NCBI GenBank assembly: GCA_025999255.1
Contig: BNXB01000009.1
Span: 1-33,580, forward strand
Origin: Bacteroidia bacterium
GTDB lineage: Bacteria; Bacteroidota; Bacteroidia; Bacteroidales; Azobacteroidaceae
DNA length: 33,580 bases
Direction of reading: 5' to 3'
Shown: one piece after another, positions 1-7,783 of the stretch
Position numbering within the stretch: the stretch's first letter is position 1
Layout: each line of letters starts with the position of its first letter
The notes under the pieces: model-generated
Database searches by the model: none
What the model saw: only the letters and a program-made list of their open reading frames with translations
Told to the model about the DNA's origin: nothing
Position numbers and translations under genes: made by a program

Positions 1-129
1 GTGACCGGTTCCATCAAGGGTTATTACCAGGCACAGGAAGGAACGACAACACTGGATCTGACGGCTTATGCTAAAGGAACCTACTTACTGCTGTACAACG
101 GTAAAATGTTCAAGGTTATCAGAAAATAA
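1..129 (+). CDS. C-terminal end of a secreted protein, T9SS-type sorting domain (partial)
   Basis: The open frame enters from the left edge and ends at TAA 127-129, leaving 42 residues. The tail has the pattern of a type A C-terminal sorting signal of the Por/type IX secretion system: a TG-S turn, a segment ending LDLTAYAKGTYLL, then a short strand and a basic FKVIRK end. In that family the domain directs export across the outer membrane and is cleaved during attachment. Only the last beta strands are visible, so the identity of the protein is unknown. A related C-terminal beta domain without T9SS function is possible. Confidence 0.6.
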   Translation: MTGSIKGYYQAQEGTTTLDLTAYAKGTYLLLYNGKMFKVIRK

Positions 130-147
130 GCATGAAAGGAAAGGAAT

Positions 148-175
148 GAAAAAAGCGGCTTTTGCCGCTTTTTTC
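148..175. terminator. Bidirectional intrinsic terminator
   Basis: Perfect 12-bp stem with a TTTT loop: the arm GAAAAAAGCGGC at 148-159 pairs with GCCGCTTTTTTC at 164-175. The A-run and T-run on either side make it usable in both directions. It lies between the end of the left-edge gene (129) and the stop of the convergent membrane protein gene (196), so it probably ends both transcripts. Confidence 0.9.
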
Positions 176-195
176 ATTTTTAACCTTAAAATTTC

Positions 196-630
196 TCACT
201 TACGATCTTTATCCCTTTGTTTCAGTTCAATCAGATAAGCGCTCAGCAAACCGATTCCTCCAAAAATTGCAATACAAGAAAGATAGATAATTTCCTGGAA
301 TCCGTGCAAGTTACGCCTGATTTCCCAATCACCGTGATTTTGCAGCAACAGATCTCCAATCACCTGATATTGAATAAAGAAAGCAATAATTGCTCCTAAT
401 CCGACTCCAATCATCAACAGGGAAATTTTCAAAGCCCAGGAAGAATACGAAAAACCAATTTTTCCGAACATCGGAAAATTTAACGCTTCTTTTATTTCTC
501 CGGAAGAAATCCCCCCTACAAGCTTGTCAATAATTGCCAACCGTTCTTTTTTCTTGACGAATAATTCAAACAAACGATAAACACCCAAGGTAATAATACC
601 TACTATCAAAATTGCCATCAATTCACTCAT
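196..630 (-). CDS. DUF6249-like small inner-membrane protein
   Basis: 144 residues with three predicted membrane segments: residues about 5-20, 67-88 (SLLMIGVGLGAIIAFF) and 113-134. Between the first two lies a charged cytoplasmic stretch with a KKKERLAIIDKLVGG motif, as in the DUF6249 proteins that Bacteroidetes commonly carry next to an ECF sigma factor. Here the sigma factor gene starts 149 bp away and is divergent. Function unknown; a membrane role in the same stress response is inferred from position only. The terminator at 148-175 follows its stop. I found no TAnnTTTG box upstream on the minus strand. Confidence 0.65.
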   Translation of the reverse strand: MSELMAILIVGIITLGVYRLFELFVKKKERLAIIDKLVGGISSGEIKEALNFPMFGKIGFSYSSWALKISLLMIGVGLGAIIAFFIQYQVIGDLLLQNHGDWEIRRNLHGFQEIIYLSCIAIFGGIGLLSAYLIELKQRDKDRK

Positions 631-722
631 AACTTTAATTATTAATTGTTCAACATTATTTTTTGTATTTGCTCTTTTGACTCAGGATCTCCGAAAAGGT
701 TACAATTCTCAATTTATTTAAT

Positions 723-730
723 TACTTTTG
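723..730 (+). promoter_or_regulatory. Bacteroidetes -7 box for the sigma factor gene
   Basis: TACTTTTG fits TAnnTTTG, 48 bp before the ATG at 779. No clear -33 TTTG is seen at the expected distance. Confidence 0.5.
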
Positions 731-778
731 TAACCTGTCATTCGAATTTACGTCTAAGAAGCAACGAATGATCTGAAA

Positions 779-1333
779 ATGGATAAATCGAATGATTTGT
801 ATCGGATACAATGTGTAAAGGCAGGTGATATCTCTGCTTTTTCACATATTGTTTCTACTTATCAACGAATGGTCTATAATGTCATTCTCAGGTTAGTGAA
901 CAACAGAGAAGACGCTGAGGATATAATGCAGGAGGTCTTTATCAAAGTATTCAAATCATTGAACAGCTTCAAGGAAGAATCCGAATTTTCTACCTGGCTG
1001 TACCGGATTGCATACAATACGACATTGTCGGAACTCCGGAAAAAGAAAATGTTCTTTTCTTCATTGGAAGATAACTTTTCAAACCAGGAAGACGATGATA
1101 TTCTCAATGATATTGATGATATTTCAACGGAAGAACGCATCCAATACCTGGAGCAGGCGATAAAAATGTTGAGCAGCGAAGATGCATTGATTATTACCAT
1201 GTTTTACATGAATGATCAGTCAATTGAGCAGATAAGCAATATTACCAACCAGACTGTAGCGAATGTCAAAGTGAAATTACATCGAATACGAAAAAAATTA
1301 GCGATAGAAATTAATAAATTAATTGAAGGATGA
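779..1333 (+). CDS. ECF-type RNA polymerase sigma factor
   Basis: 184 residues, the usual length for a group 4 (extracytoplasmic function) sigma factor. Region 2 is clear at about residues 20-85, with the DAEDIMQEVFIKVFKSL motif and STWLYRIAYN that recognise and melt the -10 element. Region 4 is at about 125-180, with the helix-turn-helix SIEQISNITNQTVANVKVKLHRIRKKL that reads the -35 element. The two are joined by an acidic linker. The stop overlaps the next gene by 4 bp (ATGA), so it is coupled to a small membrane protein that may restrain it. The regulon cannot be told from this window. Confidence 0.95.
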   Translation: MDKSNDLYRIQCVKAGDISAFSHIVSTYQRMVYNVILRLVNNREDAEDIMQEVFIKVFKSLNSFKEESEFSTWLYRIAYNTTLSELRKKKMFFSSLEDNFSNQEDDDILNDIDDISTEERIQYLEQAIKMLSSEDALIITMFYMNDQSIEQISNITNQTVANVKVKLHRIRKKLAIEINKLIEG

Positions 1334-1716
1334 ACACGCCGAAAACCAAAGACAAGCTTAAAGAACTATTTCATGAAATTAAAATGGAAAAATCTTCCGA
1401 TGATTTCATGAAAAATCTGATGTTGCGTGTTGAAAAGGAAGCAACAATACAGAAAAAAAGGAAAATTATCCTGAACTATATCTCAATTACTATAGGAATT
1501 GCAAGTATTATTCTTATACCGGTATTGATTTTCTATTTCCTGAACATTAAAATTACACCAATACAATTGCCTGATATTTTCTCTGAAATTTCTTCTGTTT
1601 TTGAAAATTTCAGTATTGACCCCAATATTGCTCTATTAGGATTGGTCATCTTACTTTTGTTGTTAGGAGATTCCATCCTCAGGAAATTTCTCAGCCGCAA
1701 AAACGAACTGACTTAA
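1330..1716 (+). CDS. Small membrane protein, possible anti-sigma partner
   Basis: 128 residues. The start codon overlaps the sigma factor stop, so the two are translationally coupled. The first about 40 residues are soluble and charged, ending QKKRKII. Two membrane segments follow at about 43-70 and 95-116. This layout, a cytoplasmic N-terminal stretch followed by a membrane anchor in the position right after an ECF sigma gene, is that of an anti-sigma factor. I see no zinc-binding HxxxCxxC (ZAS) motif, so it would be a non-canonical type. The role is inferred from context. Confidence 0.75.
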   Translation: MNTPKTKDKLKELFHEIKMEKSSDDFMKNLMLRVEKEATIQKKRKIILNYISITIGIASIILIPVLIFYFLNIKITPIQLPDIFSEISSVFENFSIDPNIALLGLVILLLLLGDSILRKFLSRKNELT

Positions 1717-1730
1717 ATTATTTATCTCAC

Positions 1731-1790
1731 ACAGATTTCACAAATGACACAAATAACGTATAATAATTTTGTGTAATCTGTGAAATCTGT
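1731..1790. repeat. Nested inverted repeat between the sigma operon and nfnA
   Basis: Outer arms ACAGATTTCACA (1731-1742) and TGTGAAATCTGT (1779-1790) are perfect complements. Inner arms ACACAAA (1747-1753) and TTTGTGT (1768-1774) pair inside them. There is no T-run after it, so it is a hairpin or dispersed repeat rather than a standard intrinsic terminator. ACAGATTT is close to the CGCAGATTT core of the repeats at 23.4-29.0 kb. Confidence 0.8.
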
Positions 1791-1813
1791 ACGAAATAAA
1801 TGTGAAATATATG

Positions 1814-1821
1814 TAAATTTG
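1814..1821 (+). promoter_or_regulatory. Bacteroidetes -7 box for nfnAB
   Basis: TAAATTTG matches TAnnTTTG, 27 bp before the nfnA ATG, giving a leader of about 20 nt. Confidence 0.6.
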
Positions 1822-1848
1822 TTCCCGATTTTTATATTGCTGAAATAA

Positions 1849-2640
1849 ATGAACAAAATTATCAGGAAAGAAATCCTTTCTGAAAATGTAGTAAAATTCG
1901 AGGTGGAAGCTCCTTTGATTGCGCGTTCCAGAAAGGCGGGCCACTTTGTAATTGTCAAAGTAGGTAAATACGGAGAACGAATTCCACTCACTATTGCCGG
2001 TGCAGATATTGATAGAGGTACAATCACTTTAGTCATTCAGAGGATTGGTCGATCATCCCAAAAAATTTGCGCCCTCAATGAAGGAGAATACATTACAGAT
2101 CTGGTAGGTCCATTGGGTCAGGCCACACATATAGAAAATTTCGGGACTGTGGTTTGTGCCTGCGGTGGTGTAGGAACGGCTCCCATGTTACCGATTGTAG
2201 AGGCGATGAAAAAAGCCGGAAACAGGGTTATCTCTGTCCAGGCTGCACGTACAAAGGACTTGATAATACTGGAAAAGGAAATGCAGGAATTTTCGGACGA
2301 AGTAGTCATTATGACCGACGATGGCTCCTATGGTAAGAAAGGACTGGTAACTAATGGCGTTGAAGAAGTCATTCAACGTGAAAAAGTCGATTTATGCGTG
2401 ACCATAGGGCCTGCCATCATGATGAAATTCGTTTCACTGCTTACAAAAAAATACGAGGTGCCAACTATCGCATCTCTGAACACCATCATGGTTGACGGTA
2501 CGGGAATGTGTGGCGCCTGTCGTGTGACCGTAAACGGTAAAACCCGGTTTGTATGTGTTGACGGACCTGAATTCGACGCTCATCAAGTGGACTTTGACGA
2601 AATGATGATGCGTCTGAATGCTTATAAAGGGTTGGAATGA
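1849..2640 (+). CDS. nfnA: NfnA, small subunit of NADH-dependent ferredoxin:NADP+ oxidoreductase
   Basis: 263 residues in the ferredoxin reductase fold. The FAD half is at about 1-95, with the RIPLTIA motif. The NAD-binding half is at about 98-215, with CACGGVGTAPMLPIVEAM. The C-terminal iron-sulfur motif GMCGACRVTVNGKTRFVC (C221, C224, C236) binds a 2Fe-2S cluster. With NfnB it forms the cytoplasmic electron-bifurcating transhydrogenase, which couples NADH and reduced ferredoxin to NADPH formation. The same family is annotated as sulfide dehydrogenase or a dihydroorotate dehydrogenase electron-transfer subunit; the nfnB gene directly downstream (28-bp gap) decides for NfnA. Confidence 0.92.
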   Translation: MNKIIRKEILSENVVKFEVEAPLIARSRKAGHFVIVKVGKYGERIPLTIAGADIDRGTITLVIQRIGRSSQKICALNEGEYITDLVGPLGQATHIENFGTVVCACGGVGTAPMLPIVEAMKKAGNRVISVQAARTKDLIILEKEMQEFSDEVVIMTDDGSYGKKGLVTNGVEEVIQREKVDLCVTIGPAIMMKFVSLLTKKYEVPTIASLNTIMVDGTGMCGACRVTVNGKTRFVCVDGPEFDAHQVDFDEMMMRLNAYKGLE

Positions 2641-2668
2641 TGGGAAATGAAAAAAATGAAAGAAATAG

Positions 2669-4213
2669 ATGGCTACAAGTGAACAAATAAAAGCATTACG
2701 AAGCGAACCCTGGCGTGAAGAACTCCGGCAGAAAATGAAGAATAAGGAACGGACGGCAATTCCACGTGTCCACATGCCGGAATTAGATCCGGAATACCGT
2801 AGTCATAATTACGAAGAGGTAAATTTAGGATTGAATGCCGGACAAGCTATGACCGAAGCGCAGCGCTGCCTCGATTGTCCGGTTCCGACCTGTATCACCG
2901 GTTGTCCGGTTGAAATAAACATTCCTACTTTTATCAAAAATATCGAAAGAGGTGAATTTCTCGAAGCCGCTAAAACCCTGAAAGAAACGTCTGCTTTACC
3001 TGCAGTTTGCGGTCGCGTATGTCCCCAGGAAAAACAATGTGAAAGCCAATGTATCCACCTGAAAATGGGGAAAGAAGCTGTTGCAATCGGACATCTTGAA
3101 CGATTTGCAGCCGATTATGAACGTGAAAGCGGAAAGATTTCCATTCCTCAAACAGCAACTTCCAACGGCATTAAGATAGCCGTAGTAGGTTCTGGTCCGG
3201 CAGGACTGTCTTTCGCCGGAGATATGGCTAAATCCGGTTATGAAGTAACTGTCTTTGAAGCTTTACATGAAATAGGAGGCGTGCTGAAATATGGCATACC
3301 TGAGTTCCGGTTACCGAACGAAATTGTAGATGTTGAAATAGACATTCTGGGAAAAATGGGAGTCAAATTTATTTTCAATTGTATTGTCGGTAAAACAATA
3401 AGTTATGAAGACCTGCATGAACAGGGCTTTAAAGGTATTTTTATCGCCAGTGGAGCCGGACTACCCAATTTCATGAACATTCCCGGTGAAAATCTGGCGG
3501 GAGTACTTTCGTCGAACGAATACTTGACACGGGTCAACCTGATGGCAGCAGCAAAAGAAGAATCCGATACTCCTGTTTTTCATGGTAAAAAAGTAGCGGT
3601 TATAGGAGGCGGAAATACAGCCATGGATTCTGTACGTACAGCCCGGCGTCTCGGTGCGGAAAAAGCCATGATTGTCTATCGTCGCTCCGAAGAAGAAATG
3701 CCTGCTCGTGTGGAAGAAGTAAAGCATGCAAAAGAAGAAGGGATTATTTTCCTCACATTACATAATCCAATCGAATACATTGGTGACGAAAAAGGCCGGG
3801 TCACACAAATGAAACTTCAAAAAATGGAACTGGGAGAACCGGATGCATCCGGACGACGTAAACCGGTAGAAATTGAAGGCGCTATTGAAACGGTAGATGT
3901 GGATATGGTAATCGTCAGTATCGGAGTCTCCCCTAACCCACTTATTCCAAGCGCTTTCAGAGGACTGGATATCAGTCGCTGGGGAACCATCATCGTAAAT
4001 CAGGATACCATGCAATCGGCATTGCCCGACGTATATGCAGGAGGAGATATCGTTCGCGGAGGAGCAACCGTCATCCTGGCTATGGGAGACGGGCGTAAAG
4101 CCGCAGCAGCTATGAACAACTGGTACACGGTACACGGTAGGGAGTACTACCCTTATACCGTGTACCATCATATCTATTATTTTATTTTGAGTCTTACAGG
4201 ATTACCTCTATAA
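2669..4213 (+). CDS. nfnB: NfnB, large subunit of ferredoxin:NADP+ oxidoreductase (GltD/GltA-like)
   Basis: 514 residues. The N-terminal domain carries two cysteine clusters, CLDCPVPTCITGCPV near residue 70 and CGRVCPQEKQCESQC near 115, for 4Fe-4S centres. A flavin-binding GSGPAG motif is near 172 and an NADPH-binding GGGNTAMDSVRTARRLG near 315. A final FAD motif is at AGGDIVRGGATVILAMGDG. This is the bifurcating flavin subunit of NfnAB. It is often annotated as glutamate synthase (NADPH) small or homotetrameric chain, but the NfnA partner points to Nfn. Oddity: after GRKAAAAMNNW, where family members normally end, the frame runs about 28 residues further through an inverted repeat and overlaps the convergent lipoprotein gene by 37 bp. 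Confidence 0.92.
   Translation: MATSEQIKALRSEPWREELRQKMKNKERTAIPRVHMPELDPEYRSHNYEEVNLGLNAGQAMTEAQRCLDCPVPTCITGCPVEINIPTFIKNIERGEFLEAAKTLKETSALPAVCGRVCPQEKQCESQCIHLKMGKEAVAIGHLERFAADYERESGKISIPQTATSNGIKIAVVGSGPAGLSFAGDMAKSGYEVTVFEALHEIGGVLKYGIPEFRLPNEIVDVEIDILGKMGVKFIFNCIVGKTISYEDLHEQGFKGIFIASGAGLPNFMNIPGENLAGVLSSNEYLTRVNLMAAAKEESDTPVFHGKKVAVIGGGNTAMDSVRTARRLGAEKAMIVYRRSEEEMPARVEEVKHAKEEGIIFLTLHNPIEYIGDEKGRVTQMKLQKMELGEPDASGRRKPVEIEGAIETVDVDMVIVSIGVSPNPLIPSAFRGLDISRWGTIIVNQDTMQSALPDVYAGGDIVRGGATVILAMGDGRKAAAAMNNWYTVHGREYYPYTVYHHIYYFILSLTGLPL
4129..4166. repeat. Hairpin inside the 3' end of nfnB
   Basis: Arms GGTACACGGTA (4129-4139) and TACCGTGTACC (4156-4166) are perfect complements. The left arm is also present shifted by 7 bp at 4122-4132, a short tandem repeat. 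An alternative inner stem GGTAG/CTACC also forms. Translation of nfnB passes through it. It probably began as the terminator-like hairpin between two convergent genes. Confidence 0.8.
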
Positions 4214-4950
4214 TCTTTATATATATCTATCCCTTCACTATCTACTCCTGTTTTGAACTTCAAATTAAACTCAACCACACCATTATCGGAAGATTGAGAA
4301 TCTCTTTTAAAAGCAGTGGAAATATTCAGGGCATAGGCATTTCTGGAGATTTCTTTATCTGTCGCTTTAGCAGCTATATACAACGTTACAGGATCAACAT
4401 GAGGACCAGGACCTACAACTGGAAGTAGATTGATAAAGAATTTCAGTTCATGAGCCGTTTCCCTCGCCTGCCCTTCAAAAACCGGTCTTACAAAAAAGGT
4501 ACTGTCCATACAAATAAATTCGACAGGAGCCGAATCGTTTTTCAATTTCAACAAATTATCAGCATGTTTATCCTTTATATAAATCTCAATATTGGAAATC
4601 TGAGAGTTATACTCGGTATTTTCAATTTTCGGCGCCGAAAGCAGACGCAAAGTATCCGCCCCCATGCGTTTATATTCAAGATTATAAGCTGTATATGGAT
4701 GAATTGTCGTATCCATCAAGAAGTTTGTTAAATAATATTCCCCGGGATTAGCCTTGTTTAGCTTTGGAGCAAGAATTTCTCCATACTGCGTCTTCATTAC
4801 TATATCCTTATTATTTTCACTGATAATTATCGGTTCATAAATAAACCCGATAATGTTCTTATTGGAGTCATCATCATTAAGGCAGGATACAAACACAATT
4901 GAAAACAAAGCTAAAACTGTCCATAAAATCAAAACTTTTTCTTTTTTCAT
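4177..4950 (-). CDS. Surface lipoprotein, possibly NigD-like
   Basis: 257 residues with a lipoprotein signal peptide: basic start MKKEK, a hydrophobic core, and a lipobox ending FVSC with Cys23. The mature N terminus CLNDDDS places acidic residues right after the acylated Cys, the signal that sends Bacteroidetes lipoproteins to the outer face of the outer membrane. The rest is mainly predicted beta strand with no catalytic motif. The pattern, an N-terminal strand-rich domain with a LAPKLN segment followed by a beta-sandwich half, resembles NigD-like proteins, but this is only a likeness. Its 3' end overlaps nfnB. No neighbouring gene indicates a role. Confidence 0.75.
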   Translation of the reverse strand: MKKEKVLILWTVLALFSIVFVSCLNDDDSNKNIIGFIYEPIIISENNKDIVMKTQYGEILAPKLNKANPGEYYLTNFLMDTTIHPYTAYNLEYKRMGADTLRLLSAPKIENTEYNSQISNIEIYIKDKHADNLLKLKNDSAPVEFICMDSTFFVRPVFEGQARETAHELKFFINLLPVVGPGPHVDPVTLYIAAKATDKEISRNAYALNISTAFKRDSQSSDNGVVEFNLKFKTGVDSEGIDIYKDYRGNPVRLKIK

Positions 4951-5085
4951 ACTTAAAAAATTTAAATTATAAAACTATATTTTTAATAAATTCATTAATA
5001 TAATCAAATTCTCATAATTAAAATGAAAAAATTTGCAAATGCTGCAAAATCAAATGTTAATTTTAGTTACACAAAATTTATTCCG

Positions 5086-5093
5086 TATATTTG
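5086..5093 (+). promoter_or_regulatory. Bacteroidetes -7 box for the AlkD-like operon
   Basis: TATATTTG matches TAnnTTTG, 43 bp before the first plausible start codon of the leader ORFs at 5128/5136. It lies in an AT-rich stretch between the lipoprotein gene and the repair gene. Confidence 0.6.
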
Positions 5094-5135
5094 CAATAAA
5101 TTCATTAAACAAAAAAGAAAACAAATTATGTATCT

Positions 5136-5234
5136 ATGAAACAAAGACTAATTATGATCGCGACAGTAGATCCGGTCCTACATGCCGAAATTCTGGAAAG
5201 GTATAAAAAACTAAACCTTTCACCTTACAAATGA
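5136..5234 (+). CDS. Small ORF (32 aa) coupled to the AlkD-like gene
   Basis: ATG at 5136 opens a 32-codon frame (starts MKQRLIMIATVDPVL, ends NLSPYK) whose TGA at 5232-5234 overlaps the ATG of the next gene in an ATGA junction. Just upstream, ATG TAT CTA TGA at 5128-5139 is a three-codon ORF that overlaps this start in the same way, giving a chain of three coupled frames. The product matches no family I know. It is either a small protein or a translation-coupling leader. Support is the ATGA overlap and the promoter at 5086. Confidence 0.5.
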   Translation: MKQRLIMIATVDPVLHAEILERYKKLNLSPYK

Positions 5235-5866
5235 AGATATCTCAAATCCGCAAAAAAATCTTTCTGGCACGTGATGGGGTCAGCGCAGACTCTTTGCGAA
5301 AAAAAGGCATTCATTATAAAATGATTTACGGAGTACCTGTCGTAACCCTCCGTAAAATAGCCAGGGATTATGCTCCTGATTACGAATTGGCGAATATTTT
5401 GTGGAAAGAAGATAACCGGGAATTAAAAATCCTGGCGACTCTTATCCAGGAACCGGAGTTATTCGAAACTGCAAACGAATGGGTTTCCGATATCCATAAT
5501 CTGGAACTGGCAGAACAATCGGTCATGAATTTGTTTTGTAAATTATCCGACGCATCCCATTTAGCAAAGGATTGGATACAGTCAAAAGAGCCATACATAG
5601 TTATTTGCGGCTTCTTATTATACACCCGTCTGTTTTCCCAAAATACTCCAATAAAAAGTGAAGAGGCCGAATTATATTTCGAATCCGTAGAAAAAACGTT
5701 ACGTTCCGACTCCCAACTTCTACGTAATGCAGCATTAACGTCGCTGAAACGATTAGGCAGGCAATCGGTTCTTCAGTCCAAAGATATTCTTACACGATTT
5801 AGCTCTAACCCTTTTTATGAAGAACTGAAATTTGAATTTGAGTTTTTTTCCAAATATGAAGATTAA
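5231..5866 (+). CDS. AlkD-like DNA alkylation repair protein (HEAT-like repeats)
   Basis: 211 residues, almost entirely alpha-helical with repeated helix pairs, and the family pattern GVPVVTLRKIARDY followed by LANILWKEDNRELKILATLI. AlkD-type proteins are cytosolic glycosylases that excise N3- and N7-alkylated bases using a HEAT-repeat scaffold. The segment WKEDNRELKILAT corresponds to the W-x-E-x-REL-x-A core of the family. I have not placed the catalytic Asp with confidence, so a non-catalytic HEAT paralogue is possible. Start chosen by the ATGA overlap with the 32-codon leader ORF. Confidence 0.82.
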   Translation: MKISQIRKKIFLARDGVSADSLRKKGIHYKMIYGVPVVTLRKIARDYAPDYELANILWKEDNRELKILATLIQEPELFETANEWVSDIHNLELAEQSVMNLFCKLSDASHLAKDWIQSKEPYIVICGFLLYTRLFSQNTPIKSEEAELYFESVEKTLRSDSQLLRNAALTSLKRLGRQSVLQSKDILTRFSSNPFYEELKFEFEFFSKYED

Positions 5867-5870
5867 ATAT

Positions 5871-5878
5871 TAACTTTG
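5871..5878 (+). promoter_or_regulatory. Bacteroidetes -7 box for fur-purA
   Basis: TAACTTTG matches TAnnTTTG, beginning 4 bp after the AlkD-like stop and 22 bp before the fur-family ATG. Confidence 0.6.
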
Positions 5879-5900
5879 CCGTTGAACCATTTATAACATA

Positions 5901-6359
5901 ATGGACAAAGATAAGATTAGAGATACTGTAAGACAGAAATTTACGGAATATCTCACAGCAAAAAAGTGTAGGAAAACTCCGGAAAGGTATGCCATATTGG
6001 ATCTGATTTATTCCAAATCAGGCCACTTTGATATGGATACCCTTTATGAAGCAATGAACAACGAGCATTTCAGGGTAAGCAGAGGAACACTCTACAATAC
6101 GATGCAACTTCTCCTGGATTGTAAATTGGTATTGAAACACCAATTCGGGAATAATCTTTCTTATTATGAGAAAGCATTCAACAATGATTTTCACCATCAT
6201 TTAATTTGCAATCAATGCGGAACTGTTCAGGAGTACAAGGATAACGACCTGAAATCACTGATCCAAAGCAAAAAAATCAAGCGATTTACTCCTGTTTTGT
6301 ATAGTCTGTATATCTTTGGAACTTGTGGAAAATGTGCTTCTACAAAAAAAAGAAAATAA
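5901..6359 (+). CDS. Fur-family metal-dependent transcriptional regulator
   Basis: 152 residues. The N-terminal winged helix (about 15-85) includes KTPERYAILDLIYS and the recognition region VSRGTLYNTMQLLLDCKLV. The dimer domain has the metal motif FHHHLICNQCGTVQEY and two CxxC pairs, CNQC and CGKC, which bind a structural zinc. It could sense iron, zinc or peroxide; the sequence does not decide between Fur, Zur and PerR. It lies 26 bp upstream of purA and probably shares its transcript. Being next to its own promoter at 5871, autoregulation is plausible, but I did not identify a Fur-box palindrome. Confidence 0.92.
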   Translation: MDKDKIRDTVRQKFTEYLTAKKCRKTPERYAILDLIYSKSGHFDMDTLYEAMNNEHFRVSRGTLYNTMQLLLDCKLVLKHQFGNNLSYYEKAFNNDFHHHLICNQCGTVQEYKDNDLKSLIQSKKIKRFTPVLYSLYIFGTCGKCASTKKRK

Positions 6360-6385
6360 CACAAAATAATTCTTAAAAATCAGAC

Positions 6386-7657
6386 ATGAAGATAGATGTT
6401 TTATTAGGATTACAATGGGGAGACGAAGGAAAAGGTAAAGTTGTAGATGTTTTAACTCCCGGTTATGATATTATTGCACGATTTCAGGGAGGGCCAAATG
6501 CAGGTCATACTCTTGAATTCGAAGGAGAAAAATACGTTCTCAGGTCTATTCCTTCCGGTATTTTCCAGGGAGGAAAAACAAATATTGTCGGGAATGGTGT
6601 TGTTCTTGATCCTTCCCTGTTCAAAGCCGAAGCTGAAGCCTTGGCTGCATCGGGACATGATCTCACCAAACGCCTGTTGATTTCTAAAAAAGCTCACCTG
6701 ATTCTGCCGACCCACCGAATCCTGGATGCAGCGTACGAATCGGCTAAAGGAAGTTCTAAAATAGGAACTACCGGAAAAGGAATCGGCCCGACCTATACCG
6801 ACAAAGTCAGTCGTAACGGATTAAGAGTAGGTGATATATTGCATGACTTTGAGTCCAAATACAAGCTTGCAATATCCCGGCATGAAGAGATCCTAAGACA
6901 AATGAATTATCAATATGATTTACAATCTATTGAAAAAGAATGGTTTGAAGGAATCGAATTCCTGAAAAAATTTCAACTGACAGATACCGATCATTTTATC
7001 AATGAACAGTTAAACGAGGGTAAAACGGTGTTGGCTGAAGGAGCCCAAGGGACTATGCTTGACGTGGATTTCGGTTCCTACCCTTTTGTTACTTCGTCCA
7101 GTACAATTTGTGCGGGAGCTTGTACCGGTCTCGGTGTTGCTCCACGAAAGATAGGAGAAGTATATGGTATTTTTAAGGCTTATTGTACCCGTGTGGGTAG
7201 TGGGCCTTTTCCGACAGAAATTTTCGACGAAACAGGAGAGCTGATGCGTAAAAACGGAAATGAATTCGGTTCTGTTACCGGTCGTCCGCGCCGTTGCGGA
7301 TGGATTGACCTCGTGGCTCTACGTTACGCTATCATGCTCAATGGAGTAACACAACTCATCATGATGAAAAGTGATGTAATGGACAATTTTGATACCATCA
7401 AGGCCTGCGTTGCTTATGAAATAGACGGAATCGAAACGGAAAACTTCCCATTCGAAATAATAGATGGTGTAAAGCCGATATATGTCGAACTCCCCGGATG
7501 GAAAACGATTATGACAAAAATGCAGAGCGAAGATGAATTTCCGGTAGAGTTCAATGCCTATTTGTCATTTTTGGAAGAATCTTTGGGAGTCAATATTAAA
7601 ATTGTATCTGTCGGTCCGGATCGGGCTCAGACTATCATCAGATACACAGAAGATTAA
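6386..7657 (+). CDS. purA: Adenylosuccinate synthase
   Basis: 423 residues, full length. It makes adenylosuccinate from IMP and aspartate with GTP, the first committed step to AMP. The GTP/IMP site signature QWGDEGKGKVVDVL is at residues 10-23, with GGPNAGHTLEF after it. The IMP-binding IGTTGKGIGPTYTDKVSRNGLRVGD region, the GAQGTMLDVDFGSYPFVTSS signature and the RPRRCGWIDLVALRYA segment follow. All key motifs are intact. Cytosolic; probably co-transcribed with the fur-family gene 26 bp upstream. Confidence 0.98.
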   Translation: MKIDVLLGLQWGDEGKGKVVDVLTPGYDIIARFQGGPNAGHTLEFEGEKYVLRSIPSGIFQGGKTNIVGNGVVLDPSLFKAEAEALAASGHDLTKRLLISKKAHLILPTHRILDAAYESAKGSSKIGTTGKGIGPTYTDKVSRNGLRVGDILHDFESKYKLAISRHEEILRQMNYQYDLQSIEKEWFEGIEFLKKFQLTDTDHFINEQLNEGKTVLAEGAQGTMLDVDFGSYPFVTSSSTICAGACTGLGVAPRKIGEVYGIFKAYCTRVGSGPFPTEIFDETGELMRKNGNEFGSVTGRPRRCGWIDLVALRYAIMLNGVTQLIMMKSDVMDNFDTIKACVAYEIDGIETENFPFEIIDGVKPIYVELPGWKTIMTKMQSEDEFPVEFNAYLSFLEESLGVNIKIVSVGPDRAQTIIRYTED

Positions 7658-7734
7658 TTTTTATTTTATAGAAAAAAGAGTGATGTCTGCCTGTAGAAAC
7701 GTATTTTATTTATAAATAAAAACCACTTTGGCAG

Positions 7735-7742
7735 TATTTTTG
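7735..7742 (+). promoter_or_regulatory. Bacteroidetes -7 box for the zinc peptidase gene
   Basis: TATTTTTG matches TAnnTTTG, 41 bp before the ATG at 7784. Confidence 0.55.
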
Positions 7743-7783
7743 TTGCATATATAGAAGAGACATATTTTATTAATCTAGAACTT

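Noticed and set aside
7704..7721. Perfect 18-nt palindrome TTTTATTTATAAATAAAA after purA as a terminator
   Set aside because: It is wholly A/T with no loop or GC stem, so it would be a very weak hairpin.
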